A DNA stretch of 60,000 nt from Tubiluchus corallicola (taxonomy: Eukaryota; Priapulida; Priapulimorpha; Priapulimorphida; Tubiluchidae), in assembly GCA_030141605.1 (NCBI GenBank), contig JAQGDQ010000434.1, forward strand, positions 64,001 through 124,000, written 5' to 3'. Positions 1 through 11,625 of this stretch are shown here, piece after piece; positions within the stretch are counted from its first letter, which is position 1; the number at the start of each line of letters is the position of its first letter. Both the position numbers and the translations under genes were made by a program. The notes beneath the pieces were generated by a model that did no database searches, was not told where the DNA came from, and saw only the letters and a program-made list of their open reading frames with translations.

Positions 1-16
1 CTTTAATGATCTTTAG

Positions 17-3000
17 GAGCCGATGATCTGCAGTGGTTATCTTTGCCAGTTCACTGATTTAGAAATCAAATCTTGCTTATTGGATGACATTATGAAAAAT
101 CCTGACTCACCTGAGGGAGACTGTATGGTGGAAATGGAAATTAAGGTATTACTATATTTTACTCTGAACACTTTCTCACTTACTTTATTGCATTTTGTAA
201 CACTAAATTTCCCCTTCACTCCATATTACATTCTTAGTTTTAAACTTACTACAGACTTTGGTTCATCATTGCACACATGATTGTATCATATTAACTGTGT
301 CTGCTTACTATTGTAGTCTTTGCGTGATAGCCGTGATTTGCTGGAGAAGGTTGGTGTAGAGGAGGCACTGAAGTTCATTGAGGAAAAACCACATCCTCGC
401 TTATGGTATGCAGCATGAAATTTTTTATGTGTCATCTACTTTAACATCGAGGATTTTATTTGGCCATGAGAAGACTTTTTAGTCGAAGAGTTTTTAAAAC
501 ACACTATCAGTTTGCACTGCATTTGTACCAAACTACTAGAGTAACTAACATGTAATGTTCAATGTGAGTTCCTCTCGTGTCCAGATGTGTAACAGCTGTT
601 TGTTTGAAATATTGTGGAACTTTTTGAAAATAATAGCACATTATTAGCAGCATTGTTATTGGCAGATGATTTTACTTTAGCAAAAGCCAGAAAGTTGCTT
701 GTTTGTTTAATTTTCCTTTGTGTCTTTTAATGAATTAGTGGAGCATTGTCCAAACCGTGCAACTGTTTTTGGTTTTTCCTCCATTAAACTGTGTCTTTCT
801 TTCATAGGCGATTGTTAGGTGAAAATGCACTTCAAAAACAAGAGCTGAAAACAGCAGAGTTAGCTTTTGTTCACTGTAAAGATTATCAGACCATACAGTT
901 TATAAAGAAGTTACAGGCTATGCAGGTTTGTTCATTGCGATTTTCCAGATATTTTGAATGGCTGAAAATGGGTACCAAACGGCTCTGGAAGGAGATTTGC
1001 TCTCCTTGCCAAACACCTTGGTGGCTGGGGAAAGGCATTAACTTCTCCCAGCAAGCAAATGCATTTTTTATTTTAATTTTTGAACACATTTTTATAAATG
1101 TACATAGACGTATTGTCCAATTTTTCCAGGGGGGAGGCTATTTCGCCCGAAAAATATTCAGAAAAGCGATAAGTCAACTTTGTGTCGGGAATTGCCTTAC
1201 CCCACCCCGTAATAAAAAACGCCCGGATTTCCGGCACTTCATTTAGTGGCATGGAGAAATTACGAGATTTCCTTTTATGAAAAATATTGTTTCCTTTTTC
1301 ATCGTTTGACTGGTGCTCGAAAATTTTGGTGATTGCCTGAAAAAAATGTGTTTGCAGCCCCCCCCCGGCTTGTACGCCTATGAAATGTAGAAAAAGGGTG
1401 TTTTTTTATGCTATGTGTATATTGCTCTCTTGTTAAAAGCCTTAGCTTTGTTTGAAGTTTTACAGTTTAAAGAAATCATGTAATTTATACATATTAATGT
1501 TTTATTAATTAATGAGATGCACAATATTCACTTTGAGCTACAAAATTGCTATGACACACGAGCTAACTTCTTAAGTCTCCACATTTAATAACGGATATTA
1601 TAACTGATCGTACACTACTGTTTTGTTATTTTTTATGTTGAGTGCATTTATTCGTAAACTTAAATATTTTTTTATACCTAGTCTGAACATCTCCGTGCTG
1701 CCGAGGTTTGTGCTTATTTTAAGAAATTTGATGAAGCGGAAAAGAAATACTTGGAAATGGATAGACGGTACTACAATGTCTGTTCTGTTTTTTCAGCTTA
1801 CTTTAACTCTTGGTCGCACTACTTGCATGTTAAGTACTGTTAAGCTTTTATACCCTTTACTCTGTATACCTCTAAATCAGGGCAAATGAAATACAGTATT
1901 ATTAGTATTATTATTATTAATATTATTATTATTTATTAGGCGCAAAAATAAATATATACATTTTATACATGAGTAAATGTAAACGGTAAAATTGTATAGC
2001 TGTGATCAATATGAAGGTTCTGCCTACCACTGTGTGCCATGGATGACAGCAAGGAACTAAATCGTTGAACAGATCACTGCCTTTTATCAGATCCACTACA
2101 GTGTTAGTCCTACTACGGAAAATAAAAAACATTGCCAATAAGTTGGAACAAGTTTAATTGTGTTTTGAGAAGTAGCTTAATTTAATATGGTCTTAAAGTC
2201 TAATGTATTAGAAAAACTTTAGTTGTATGACTATATCAACCTGATTGCTACCCATGCAAGCCAAATATGGGGTTTAGTGGCTTACCAGTATATACTCGCA
2301 GTGTTCCTTCAGGTAGAGTTAGCTACATTTTGCATGTGTTCATGAAAAACTGCTCTCGCTAAGCAACGATTACATTATATTTGATAACTTTTGTATGTTT
2401 CTACTCATGCATTTGGAATGCATTTGCTGACCTTGGACTAATTAAAAATAATTTTTTGAAGAAAAAATGAAAAAAGCTTTTCCTAACTGTAGTGTTTGCA
2501 CCATAACAATGTATAGTATCGCTTGCATAAAAACTGCTAATGCAGCAAATTTCAACTATCCAGACACAACACATGGATAGACTTCGACCTCATGTCTAGT
2601 CTATTTTTAAGGAGAAATTCCTGTTAAAAGTGAAACTTGATTTGTATTTGGCTGATCGGTCGTTTTTTCCTGGAACAGCAGAAAAACTCCATACAGCAGA
2701 CAGTTCTTTTGGACTGTAGCGAGCACATAATCAATAAAGTAGTGTGTGTAATCGCGCAAGTGCAAGCCAGACTAAGCTACTCGATAGGCTAAGTCAGATT
2801 GCTTAAAAATTGTGTGTTCTTCTTAGTATTATCCAACTAAATCACTTATAAATGCTTAAAGAAATAGAGTGGATCACCGAGATTCGTTTGAGTAGAACAG
2901 TACCTAGTTTGTAATCACTTAATTATGTCTGTCCTCATGCAGTAACAGAAAATTTGTATGTCTTATAAGACCTATTTTGAGTGGTGCGGTCCTGAAGCGG

Positions 3001-6000
3001 TTAGAGTAATTTTATGCTACCACTCATGGAGACACAATACTTTTGTAATTAATAACATGGGAAATATGTTGTTTATTTTTCTGCCTGTAGATAATCATTT
3101 TTTCCAATTTAATAGTGTTTAAAGAACAGTAAAGTTGTCACTGAATAAAATTTTGTGTAATCAGTGTTTCATTTTTCCAACTTCATTAACAGTGTGTTAA
3201 TTTTTATTTTTTCTCTGTTTTTCTAGAGATTTAGCTGTTATTCTTCGTCAGAAGCTCGGTGACTGGTTTCGTGTCGTGCAGTTACTAAAGTCCGGGAGTG
3301 GAGGAGGAAATGATGTACAGCTAGAAGAAGCTTGGAATGCTATTGGCGACTACTATGCAGATCGACAGAAATGGTTAATTGAAATTTTTCTTTCACATTC
3401 GATTATTTAATGTACAAATTTATTTTTTTACACAATTTTCCTGAATTACTAAAGCATTACTAACTTTATTCGTGCTTTTTACAATGTTAATTGGTTGTTC
3501 TTGCCAAACTGGACATTAGATCTTAAAATTTGAATGTCTTTGCAGGGACAGTGCTGTTAACTACTACATACAAGGCAGAAATCAAGAAAGACTGGCTGAG
3601 TGTTATTATATGATTGAAGATTATGCAGGCTTGGAGACACTAGTTGCTAATTTGCCTGAAAATCATAAACTTCTGATAGTAAGTTGGGGCATTTGGTAGT
3701 TTTGATTTTGAATTGGACTCATTGTCTTGTTGCGATTGCGATTGCGATACTCGACTCTCTCCACCTATCCGAGGTGGGCACCTTTATAGGGTGCAAAGTC
3801 TCTTCTTCTTTAACGCTGATCTTTTATTTGTCTTTTCCAAGTTTAATGTCTTTATTTGTCTTTATCCTGTATTCCATACATTCGTTCACTAGATTTCTAA
3901 TTTCTAGCAATCCTTCCTTTTCACTGTTCATTAATACTTCCGAGTTCAAAATTTTTTTCCATTCTCCATATCTGTAACATCTAAGCATATGTTCAGTAGT
4001 GTCATCATCTTCCTCACACACTGGGCATAATAACTGATCCTTAAACTCATTCTTGTAGTTCCCCTTAACTTTAATCATATTCAGTCTTATTTTCAATATA
4101 TCTTTAACCTCTTCTGGCTTGCATGTGTCTATGTAATTTTGTCGTTTCCACTCGGTATGCCTTAAAAATCTTAATTTAGTGCTGCTCTTGCATTTTTCTG
4201 CACATTCGCTCTTTATACAACGTTCAATCTTATTCTTTATTTCTTTCTTCCATTCAGACTTTTTCATGACCTTCACCCTTTCTTTATTAGCATCTATGGT
4301 ATATATTTTTGCAGTCTCAAATACTTCATTATACCATGACCTTTTGTGTACACTGTTTATTTGCATTTCGAGTATCTCTGATGCTAATCTCTTTGGTTTA
4401 CTAATCAATAAATTCCGATAGAACATCAATCTCCTATAGTTTACTTTATGTTTTAGAGGCCATATGCCTATTTCAGTTACTAATCCCCAGTATGGCGTTG
4501 ATTCACTAAGGTTAAATAATGTTTTTAAAGCATTTGCTTGAATCATTTCTAATTTCTCCCAATCAGTTGTTGTCAAATTTGACCATGTCTCAGAACTATT
4601 TAGCACTGCACTCACTGAAAGAAGCTCGTACAGCATTAGTTTTACCCCTATTGAGCAATCTCCCACTTTCAGCTCACCTCCTATTGTATTGATGTAACTA
4701 ATTATCATTTTGTTTTTCCAAACATTATATCATAACTACCTTTTGTATTTATCCAATCTCCCAAATATTGGTATTCCTCTACTTCCTTAACCTCTCCGTT
4801 CCTTAGTGACTCACATAATTCTGGGATCCTTTTCTTTCGTGTCATGTTAGTTCTCATATATTGTGTTTTCTGTATATTGAATGATAATCTTTTGGTTCTT
4901 TCAATTTCTTGACAGTTTTTAATCATCTGCTTGATTATAGTTTCTTGTCCTATTCTGACAATATCGTCAATGAATAATAACATACCCACATGTATATTCC
5001 TTCCTGCCCATTACAGTCCCTGTTGTCACCATCTCATTAATCCGGTTTATTGCAGCACAACATAGTAATGGTCCCAACACTGTTCCCTGTCGGACTATTT
5101 CATTTATTTCTATCTGGTCTGTTTTTCCCAATGGCGTTTCTATAACTATTTCTGCAATTTCATTCAGTTTATATATCATAAATATTTCTCATGGTGATAT
5201 GCCCATCCTCCATAATTCTGTCAATGCATCTTTCAACCACAACTTATCAAAACACTTTTCTATGTCACAAAAAATTATGTACACTTCATTTTTATAAAAC
5301 CTGTTATACTCTAACATTGCCCTCAAGGTGTACAGATGGTCATAGACCCCTCTGTTTTTTCTTCCGCCACATTGATGTACTCCTATGTTTTCTTCAAATT
5401 TAACTATTATTCTATTTTTGATCACTTTTTCCATTAGTTTACTGAAAATATTTGTTATGAACAGCCCTCGTCTATTTTTCATCTCTTGCTTGTCACCTTT
5501 TCCCTTATAAATTGACTTTATTTTCATTTGGGCCCATTGTTTCGGTATTTTCTTTTGCTTCATTATTTCATTCAGCATTGCTGCTATAATATCAATAAAT
5601 CCCTTCCCTGCTTGTTTGATCATTTCATTCTTCCATCCTTGCATGTCTGGAGCCTTTTTATTTTTTAGTGATTGAACTGCTTCATTCACTTCACTGTTAG
5701 TAATTTCTTTTACTTCCTCCTCACTTGCCATTTGTTCAACATGTTTGAAAATTTGTTCAACCCTTGATTCTATCATTTGCTCATATTCATCCTCTGTCTG
5801 AGTAGGAGTTAGCAATTCTTCATAATATTTTTTAAAAATCAACTTAATTTTTCCTGGATCCTCTTGGATCTCACCTTGTTTATCTCTCATTGCTATAGCT
5901 TCTTCCATTTTAGGTTTATCGATGCCATTTTTGAATTCCCAAAACAACTGCTGGTTAAGTTTTCCATTTACTGTAATTGTCCTAACAGTTTTATTTATTC

Positions 6001-9000
6001 TATTTATTTGTTCCTTCCTTTGCACAACCCTCATCATGTTTTCTATTAGTTCAATTTTTATTTTTATCATTCTTTTTCTTTCCGAGTCTTCTTCATCGCT
6101 CATTTCACGTTTTAACTTACGTCTTTCTTTATTTAGCTTCCTTGACATTTTACTTCCATATTTTTGTTTCCTTTTTCCTTTTACTGAAAGGCACCTGTCT
6201 CTTACTACTGCAGCTTGATTTATCCAGCCATCATATTTGCTCTGAATTGATCTGTTACTGCTCCATACTTTACTAAATATTTGATCATCAGTTTCTTTTT
6301 TGTATCTGTTCATTTTATTTTTATTCGACACTACTAATTTTTTTATCTCATCACTTTTATCTCTTTTCATTTTACTAATCTCAACCCAATCAAATTCACT
6401 ATATATTGTGTTATGGTCTGTATATACAATTTTTTTCTCGCCACTACTAGTCACTCTGTACACTCCATACAGTTTTTGTTCATCAACAAGTGTGAACCTA
6501 TGTGCATTTACATCATTTGCACTTATTATTATATAATCAATAACAGATTTTTTCCCAGCTTCTTCTCTTGTCCAAATTCCTGAGCATTCTTCAGTTGCAT
6601 TTTTGCAAGATTAGCTTCCGGTCCAGGGCCAGAATTTCCATACGAATCCATTTGCGTAAACATTCACATCAATGCCCATTACCGTGAATTAGATTCACGC
6701 AGGCTTTTCCTGAATGTTAAAGAAACAGAAAAACTGGCACTAATCTGACTTTTTTGCTTGTTGCCTTATGCTAGCATGTATGCTGCCATATTGCACTTGC
6801 AAGCTTTCTTAGTTGCCAAGAGTGTTTGGCGCACTGCACTTTGAGCACTACAAGTAAAACTTGTAGGGATGTACACTCGTTGCCAAGCCAACAAGAATGC
6901 AAACTTTAGGTAGACAATGTAAAGTTTGGAAATGGCCGATTTGTCAGATTATCAATAAAACTCTTCATGTTTCGCATAAATTTAGAACAATTCTTTTGTT
7001 TCAAATGCTTGTTATACACTTCTTGATGAAGGAATGATGACTTGGTTCACTGACAAAGAGAAGAACTAAAAAATTCTAAATGGCTGGGAGACTGAATCAG
7101 GAAATGTTAGGTCTCATTTTGAAAAAACATCTTGTAATAAATTAATTTAACTGAAATTCAATCTTCACTGTTTCAGTAATTAATAGTTTATCGTACTTGA
7201 ACTACGTAATTTAGTACTTGATTCTGTGTATTCTCGTAAAGTCACGGTGAGAATCTGCTTAGATTCTGCAAAAAATAATGAAATTCTGGTCCTGCTACTT
7301 ATTGTATGTTCTATGTTGCCTACTAAGGAAAGCAGTGTGTTTATATATGTGGAACACTGATTGTATATTAGGTTAATCATTTTTATATAAACTTTATTAA
7401 ATTAAAAGATGTGGTACAGTTAGTAAATACGTCTCTTTATAATACTGTCACACATAATTTTGTGAATGCAGAACATGGTTGGTTATTTTAAAAGAATGTA
7501 GTCCCAGTGAAGCAATGAAGTTTTTATTACATTTTTAGATAAATTCATTTTCTAATATTGCAGTAATTTAATCATTTTTGTTTTTTTAGGAGATAGCACA
7601 AATGTTTGTAAGTGTTGGAATGTCAAACCAGGCTGTAACAGCTTATACAAAGGTTTGTATAAACATCACATGATAACAGAACATTTTGTGTGCTTATTGC
7701 AATATTGTAATTTATTGTTGGCCTTCCGTTAAAACAACTGTGTAATTACTCTCAACGTTTTGCAGCTAAACAGATTTTAGTATGCTAATGTATTTTTGTA
7801 GTGTGGTAGATATAAAGCTGCCGTAGATGCCTGCATTCAGTTAAACCAGTGGAACATGGCCATTGAGCTCGCCAAGGCACATAATATGAAAGAAATTGAT
7901 ACTCTATTAGTAAAATATGCACAACATCTGCTGGGCAAAAACAAGCTTCTTAGTGCAATTGAATTATACAAGAAAGCTAATCGTTTCTTGGATGCTGCTA
8001 AACTGCTTTACAAGGTAAATAAAAACAATTTTTAGTAGTGTTCTAAAAGCGTTGCATTCATTCGCCAAAAGGAAGCACGAATTTCATACGAAATCTTACG
8101 TAATATACATACATAATCTTACAATATCTTACAAATTTTAAATTTTACCAGAGTGATGCAGTCTTTTCATTATGTATTGGGAATTGTTAATAACTTAGTT
8201 TCTTACTTTTTAGATAGCAGAGGATGAAATTAAAAAGAAGAGTCCTATTCTGAGAATTAAAAAGATTTTTGTGCTTTGTGGGCTGATGGTGGAGAAACAC
8301 AATGAGCAGTTGAAAGCTAGACTCAAGGCAGGGAAAACTGATGTAAGATTTGCTTGTTATTTTTGTGTGACAAATAAAATTTCTGCATATTTTGCAGTCT
8401 TACGCAGTTTCCTGCATGTTCTGTATGTTTTTGTATCGTACCATTTTGTATGGCTTATGCTAAAATAAAATTGTAATCAACTTATCACACAGTCAGTTTT
8501 GTTGTAGAGAAAAATTTGAAAAACAAAAATCGAAGTTTTAATTTCACAGCACTTGTTTACTTCATGTAGTTTTATCCTTTTGTATATTAGAATAAAAATA
8601 CAGATCAAAAGATGTCATTAACTTTGTAAAAACTGACTGTATGATAACCTGTGTTTACACTTTTGAATTATTTATATAGTTCACCATTTCATTACAGACT
8701 TCATTTATATCATTCTAGACAAGTGCAGCTTTGGCTTCATTATTAGATGAAGACAGTGGAGGAGCTGGTGACACTCTGGTTTTGGAAAACGCATGGAGAG
8801 GTGCAAGAGCATTTCATTTCTACTTACTAGCCCAGAGACAGCTACATCAAGGTGATGCAAATACTTTTTGTTAGTTATTAGCAGGTTGTCTATTTGCTTG
8901 GTAGTATGATGTTTTCCCATTTTTACCTGAAATTATCCTCTTGTAAATTCCTAGCCAACAGGTATTAAAAGATAATATAACAAGCTAACGTTAAAACCTG

Positions 9001-11625
9001 TGAAGTAGTTGGTCAGTCATATAACTTACCATTGAGCTATTAGAATTAAATAAAGGCTTACCTTGATCACAACAACAGTTGGATGTGGTCCAGTAGTCAC
9101 AGCTTTGGACTTGTGAGATGAGGTTTCCTGGTTCAGTGCTGACTCGGTCAAATTTTCTCATTGTCTCTGCAGCTAAGTTTTATTTGCAACATAGCTATTG
9201 CAAATTCCTTAGAGGTCTGAAGTTCAAAAAAAATAACAGCTGATTCTTATGCATGGAGAAGTCACTCTATCACATACCTGTCAGTAAGAAATTTCTACAG
9301 CTCTTTGGTTTTGCTCATTCCTGTCACAAATTGGTTATTAATTTACAATAGAGGTGTGACGTGTTTTGATCCAGTTTGGTTTTAAAAATTTAATAAATGT
9401 GCTCAGTCCATATAGCAAAATATTTTGTTAATTTCCAAAATGTGTTATTCTGATGTTACAGATTTTTCCCGTTTTATTAGCTCATTGTTTGCTGTTCACT
9501 GACAGTGAAAATACAAATGAAATGGGGATTGCTACTAGCAAAAACAACTTCTTATTAGCAGAGTTTTATTGAAACCAGTAGTGTTATGTTTATGTGGCAC
9601 ACGTGGAAGTTTATTATACACCAATTGTTATCTTGCTGTGTTAAGCTATCAAAATATGAAACCAGTCAGGAATACAAGAAAAAGAGTTAGACATCTATTT
9701 TAGAAGTCTTTAAGAGGCTTTTTTAGAAAACAGTGACTCGGCAAGAAGACTTCTAGTTTCAGCAAGTCAAGAATTCATCTGTAGAATGATTCAAATATTC
9801 ATAATTATACGAAAAAGTAGGTGGCAAAGTTTTATTATTATAGTCGTCCCTAAACTGTGCACATCATTGAGGTTGAACTTACTTTGGAAATTTTCGTATA
9901 GGTTACTTTGATTCAAGTATGAAGACCTGTTTACACTTACATGAATATGAGGATCTAGTTAATGCAGAGGATGTAAACTCTCTTTTAGGTATGACATTGT
10001 TCACTGTACTTATTCCAAACTACAAATTCCAACCATCATTTTTAGTATGATGTTTTTGATAATTTTTAGTATGTCAGTATGGCGAAAAGCATTTTTGCCT
10101 CATCTGATCAGTGAAGTAGCAAAGTCAAAGATTGTTTTGGGTTTTCATTTATAGACAAGTTTCTTCAACAAGTTGTGTAAAAAATGAATGTCATTTATTA
10201 TTCTTTTAATGTAATTTTTCGCTACTTCTTTGTACAAGAAGCGTTTAATAATCCTAAGTTTGTCAGTTTAGCAACTATACTTTTTTTGTAATTATTTCAA
10301 GTTGCCAACGTAATGATCTTTTGTTTGTCTTTAATTATTCTTCTGGTTCAGTTTTTGCTGTTCAGTTATTAGGATGACGTGAATACAGTTTACTTAAAGA
10401 AATTTGGTAGAGCTAAAACTTAAAAATATTGTTAAGTAGATGACACAATTTTCTTGTTATAGCATTGGCTGCTTGCGCAAACCAAGCATTCAGTACTTGT
10501 TCTAAAGCTTTCACTAAACTGCAGTCTCTGGAAGGTATCTCTCTAGCACAGAAACAACTGTATGAACAATTATCACTTGAAATCTTTATAAAGTAAGAAT
10601 TATTTTTTTCTTTCTCTGATACAAGTATTTGTAAAAACTTAAATGTTTTCAATATCTTCAGTTTTTCTTTTTTCTTTAAAATGCTAAGATATGGGCAACA
10701 TTTTGGTCTGCAAGTTATAATTAGAAAGCATTTTCTAAGCTATCTTACTACGTGTAGTCATTGTTGAGTTTTACTTGGAAGTTGTGATTAGTCGAATACC
10801 TATTTAGATGCTTTAAGTGATTATTACACACTATTTAAATAATAATGGTCATTGCTATGTTGATTTTAAGGCACCCACCTAAGGACGTGAAACAGCGTAA
10901 GACAGAATGTAGCAACTGTGAATCGATGATACCAGACTGGTAAGTCATTTCGTATGTTGTTATGTGGTGTTTTTGAAATTTTATACAATCTTAAAGACAT
11001 TACAATATTATTAGGTGAAGCCATTCAGTTAGCTGTTTAATTTTGATATGCTGTAATTAAGTTATGTACGTTGTTATTTTTTCTGAAATTGATTTTGTTG
11101 CATGTTACATGTTTTATGTTGCGAGTACTTAAGAAGTTGTTTTCTATAGTTTGCAAAAGTCTGTTAAATAAAAGACTCTGTATTAACTAAAGTACATGTA
11201 ATGATATGTGTATAAAATCACAATAGTGATACTCTATATGCCTAGCAAAATGTAGAGTGGAGTAATATTCAGTAGCAGCACTGGTTGTCTCATTTTACTG
11301 CAGCAAAAAAAATGAAATTGCCAGTTGTTTTGGACGTTATTCAGCAGAATGTGCTGTAAAAGTGACTCGAAAAGCTCGTATTTGATTTTGCCCATTCGCA
11401 ACTGGGTAAATGCTTTTTTATAATATACAATCTAATTGAAATCAATTTGATAACTCTAGGAGTCTAGTGTGTCCTCACTGCGATACCAAGTTTGCTACGT
11501 GCATTGTTACAGGCCGCCCAATCATGGAGTATAATTTCTGGCAGTGCCTGACTTGTAAACACCGTGCTAGTGAGCATGACATAGCTACACGACAAACCTG
11601 TCCTCTCTGCCACTCTCCTGTATAG
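17..11625 (+). CDS. WDR35: WDR35/IFT121, C-terminal half (14 exons, 5' part outside window)
   Basis: Intraflagellar transport protein 121, a subunit of the IFT-A complex that drives retrograde transport and membrane-protein entry in cilia. Exons, joined in frame: 17-145, 317-405, 808-925, 1682-1767, 3227-3373, 3546-3678, 7590-7652, 7802-8014, 8214-8342, 8719-8851, 9902-9988, 10463-10592, 10871-10939, 11460-11625 (TAG). They give about 563 residues, roughly half the usual 1170-1180; the N-terminal WD40 propellers lie upstream of the window. Recognised segments include [56 protein letters not shown] and [14 protein letters not shown], all from the TPR-like helical region, then a Cys-rich C-terminus. 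All splice sites are GT-AG. Introns of 100 bases to 3.9 kb carry several transposons. The family assignment rests on remembered sequence similarity along the whole length. Confidence 0.93.
1103..1382. mobile_element. Short MITE with inverted ends and 7-bp target duplication, in a WDR35 intron
   Basis: The left end reads CATAGACGTA and the right end TACGCCTATG, which are inverted copies with one mismatch. A G-run (about 1129-1135) and a C-run (about 1358-1366) sit inside the two ends, also as inverted partners. The 7 bases AAATGTA flank both sides (1096-1102 and 1383-1389) as a target-site duplication. At 280 bp with no coding capacity, it is a non-autonomous DNA transposon. Its superfamily is not certain. 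Confidence 0.7.
1897..1938. repeat. ATT/TTA microsatellite
   Basis: An interrupted (ATT)n tract of about 40 bp inside a WDR35 intron. It lies directly against a stretch (1939-2140) that may be a retroelement remnant in minus orientation, so it may be that element's 3' tail. Confidence 0.8.
3730..6612 (-). mobile_element. 5'-truncated, inactivated APE-type non-LTR retrotransposon (LINE)
   Basis: Antisense to WDR35 and inside its 3679-7589 intron. Read on the minus strand, 6612-6420 gives the end of an AP-type endonuclease ([14 protein letters not shown], then TDHN). A reverse transcriptase follows. Its finger region runs to about 5500, with motif A at [11 protein letters not shown] (about 5250), motif B at [10 protein letters not shown] (about 5070) and motif C at LLFIDDIV (about 4965), where FIDD replaces the usual YxDD. 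The C-terminal region (4708-3824) ends in a CPVC...H...C zinc knuckle. An in-frame TGA at 5191-5189 and frameshifts near 4985 and 4705 break the ORF. The 3' end is a tail of three hexamers (TTGCGA on the plus strand, 3730-3747), 52 bases from the exon 6 donor. The 5' end may run a little beyond 6612. The clade was not determined. Confidence 0.9.
3824..6463 (-). pseudogene. LINE ORF2-like reverse transcriptase pseudogene (one stop, two frameshifts)
   Basis: Open blocks at 6463-5189, 5179-4967, 4989-4705 and 4708-3824 together cover the end of the endonuclease, the reverse transcriptase and the C-terminal zinc knuckle. The first two blocks share one frame and are separated only by a TGA, which could be a decayed CGA codon. 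The next two joins need frame changes. A Lys- and Glu-rich linker (about 6200-5950) precedes the RT core. No functional protein can come from it. Confidence 0.88.
9082..9147 (+). mobile_element. tRNA-derived SINE head (degenerate), WDR35 intron
   Basis: A pol III A-box-like TGGTCCAGTAGTC (about 9086) is followed about 40 bases later by a B-box-like GGTTCAGTGCT (about 9130). The spacing is that of a tRNA. The T-arm is imperfect and no acceptor stem closes, so this is a SINE head and not a tRNA gene. The 3' boundary is not clear. Confidence 0.5.
10871..11625 (+). CDS. WDR35: WDR35 last two exons: C-terminal zinc-binding module and stop
   Basis: Exons 10871-10939 and 11460-11625 encode the Cys-rich tail of IFT121. 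Cys pairs appear as CSNC, CPHC, CLTC and CPLC, followed by HSPV and TAG at 11623-11625. The spacing fits paired zinc ribbons, known from the C-termini of IFT-A subunits. A Trp codon is split across the intron (TG|G), which fixes the phase. The 3' UTR follows directly. Confidence 0.9.

Noticed and set aside
9082-9147. tRNA gene
   Set aside because: A- and B-box-like words are present, but the acceptor stem does not pair and the T-arm is broken; called as a SINE head instead.
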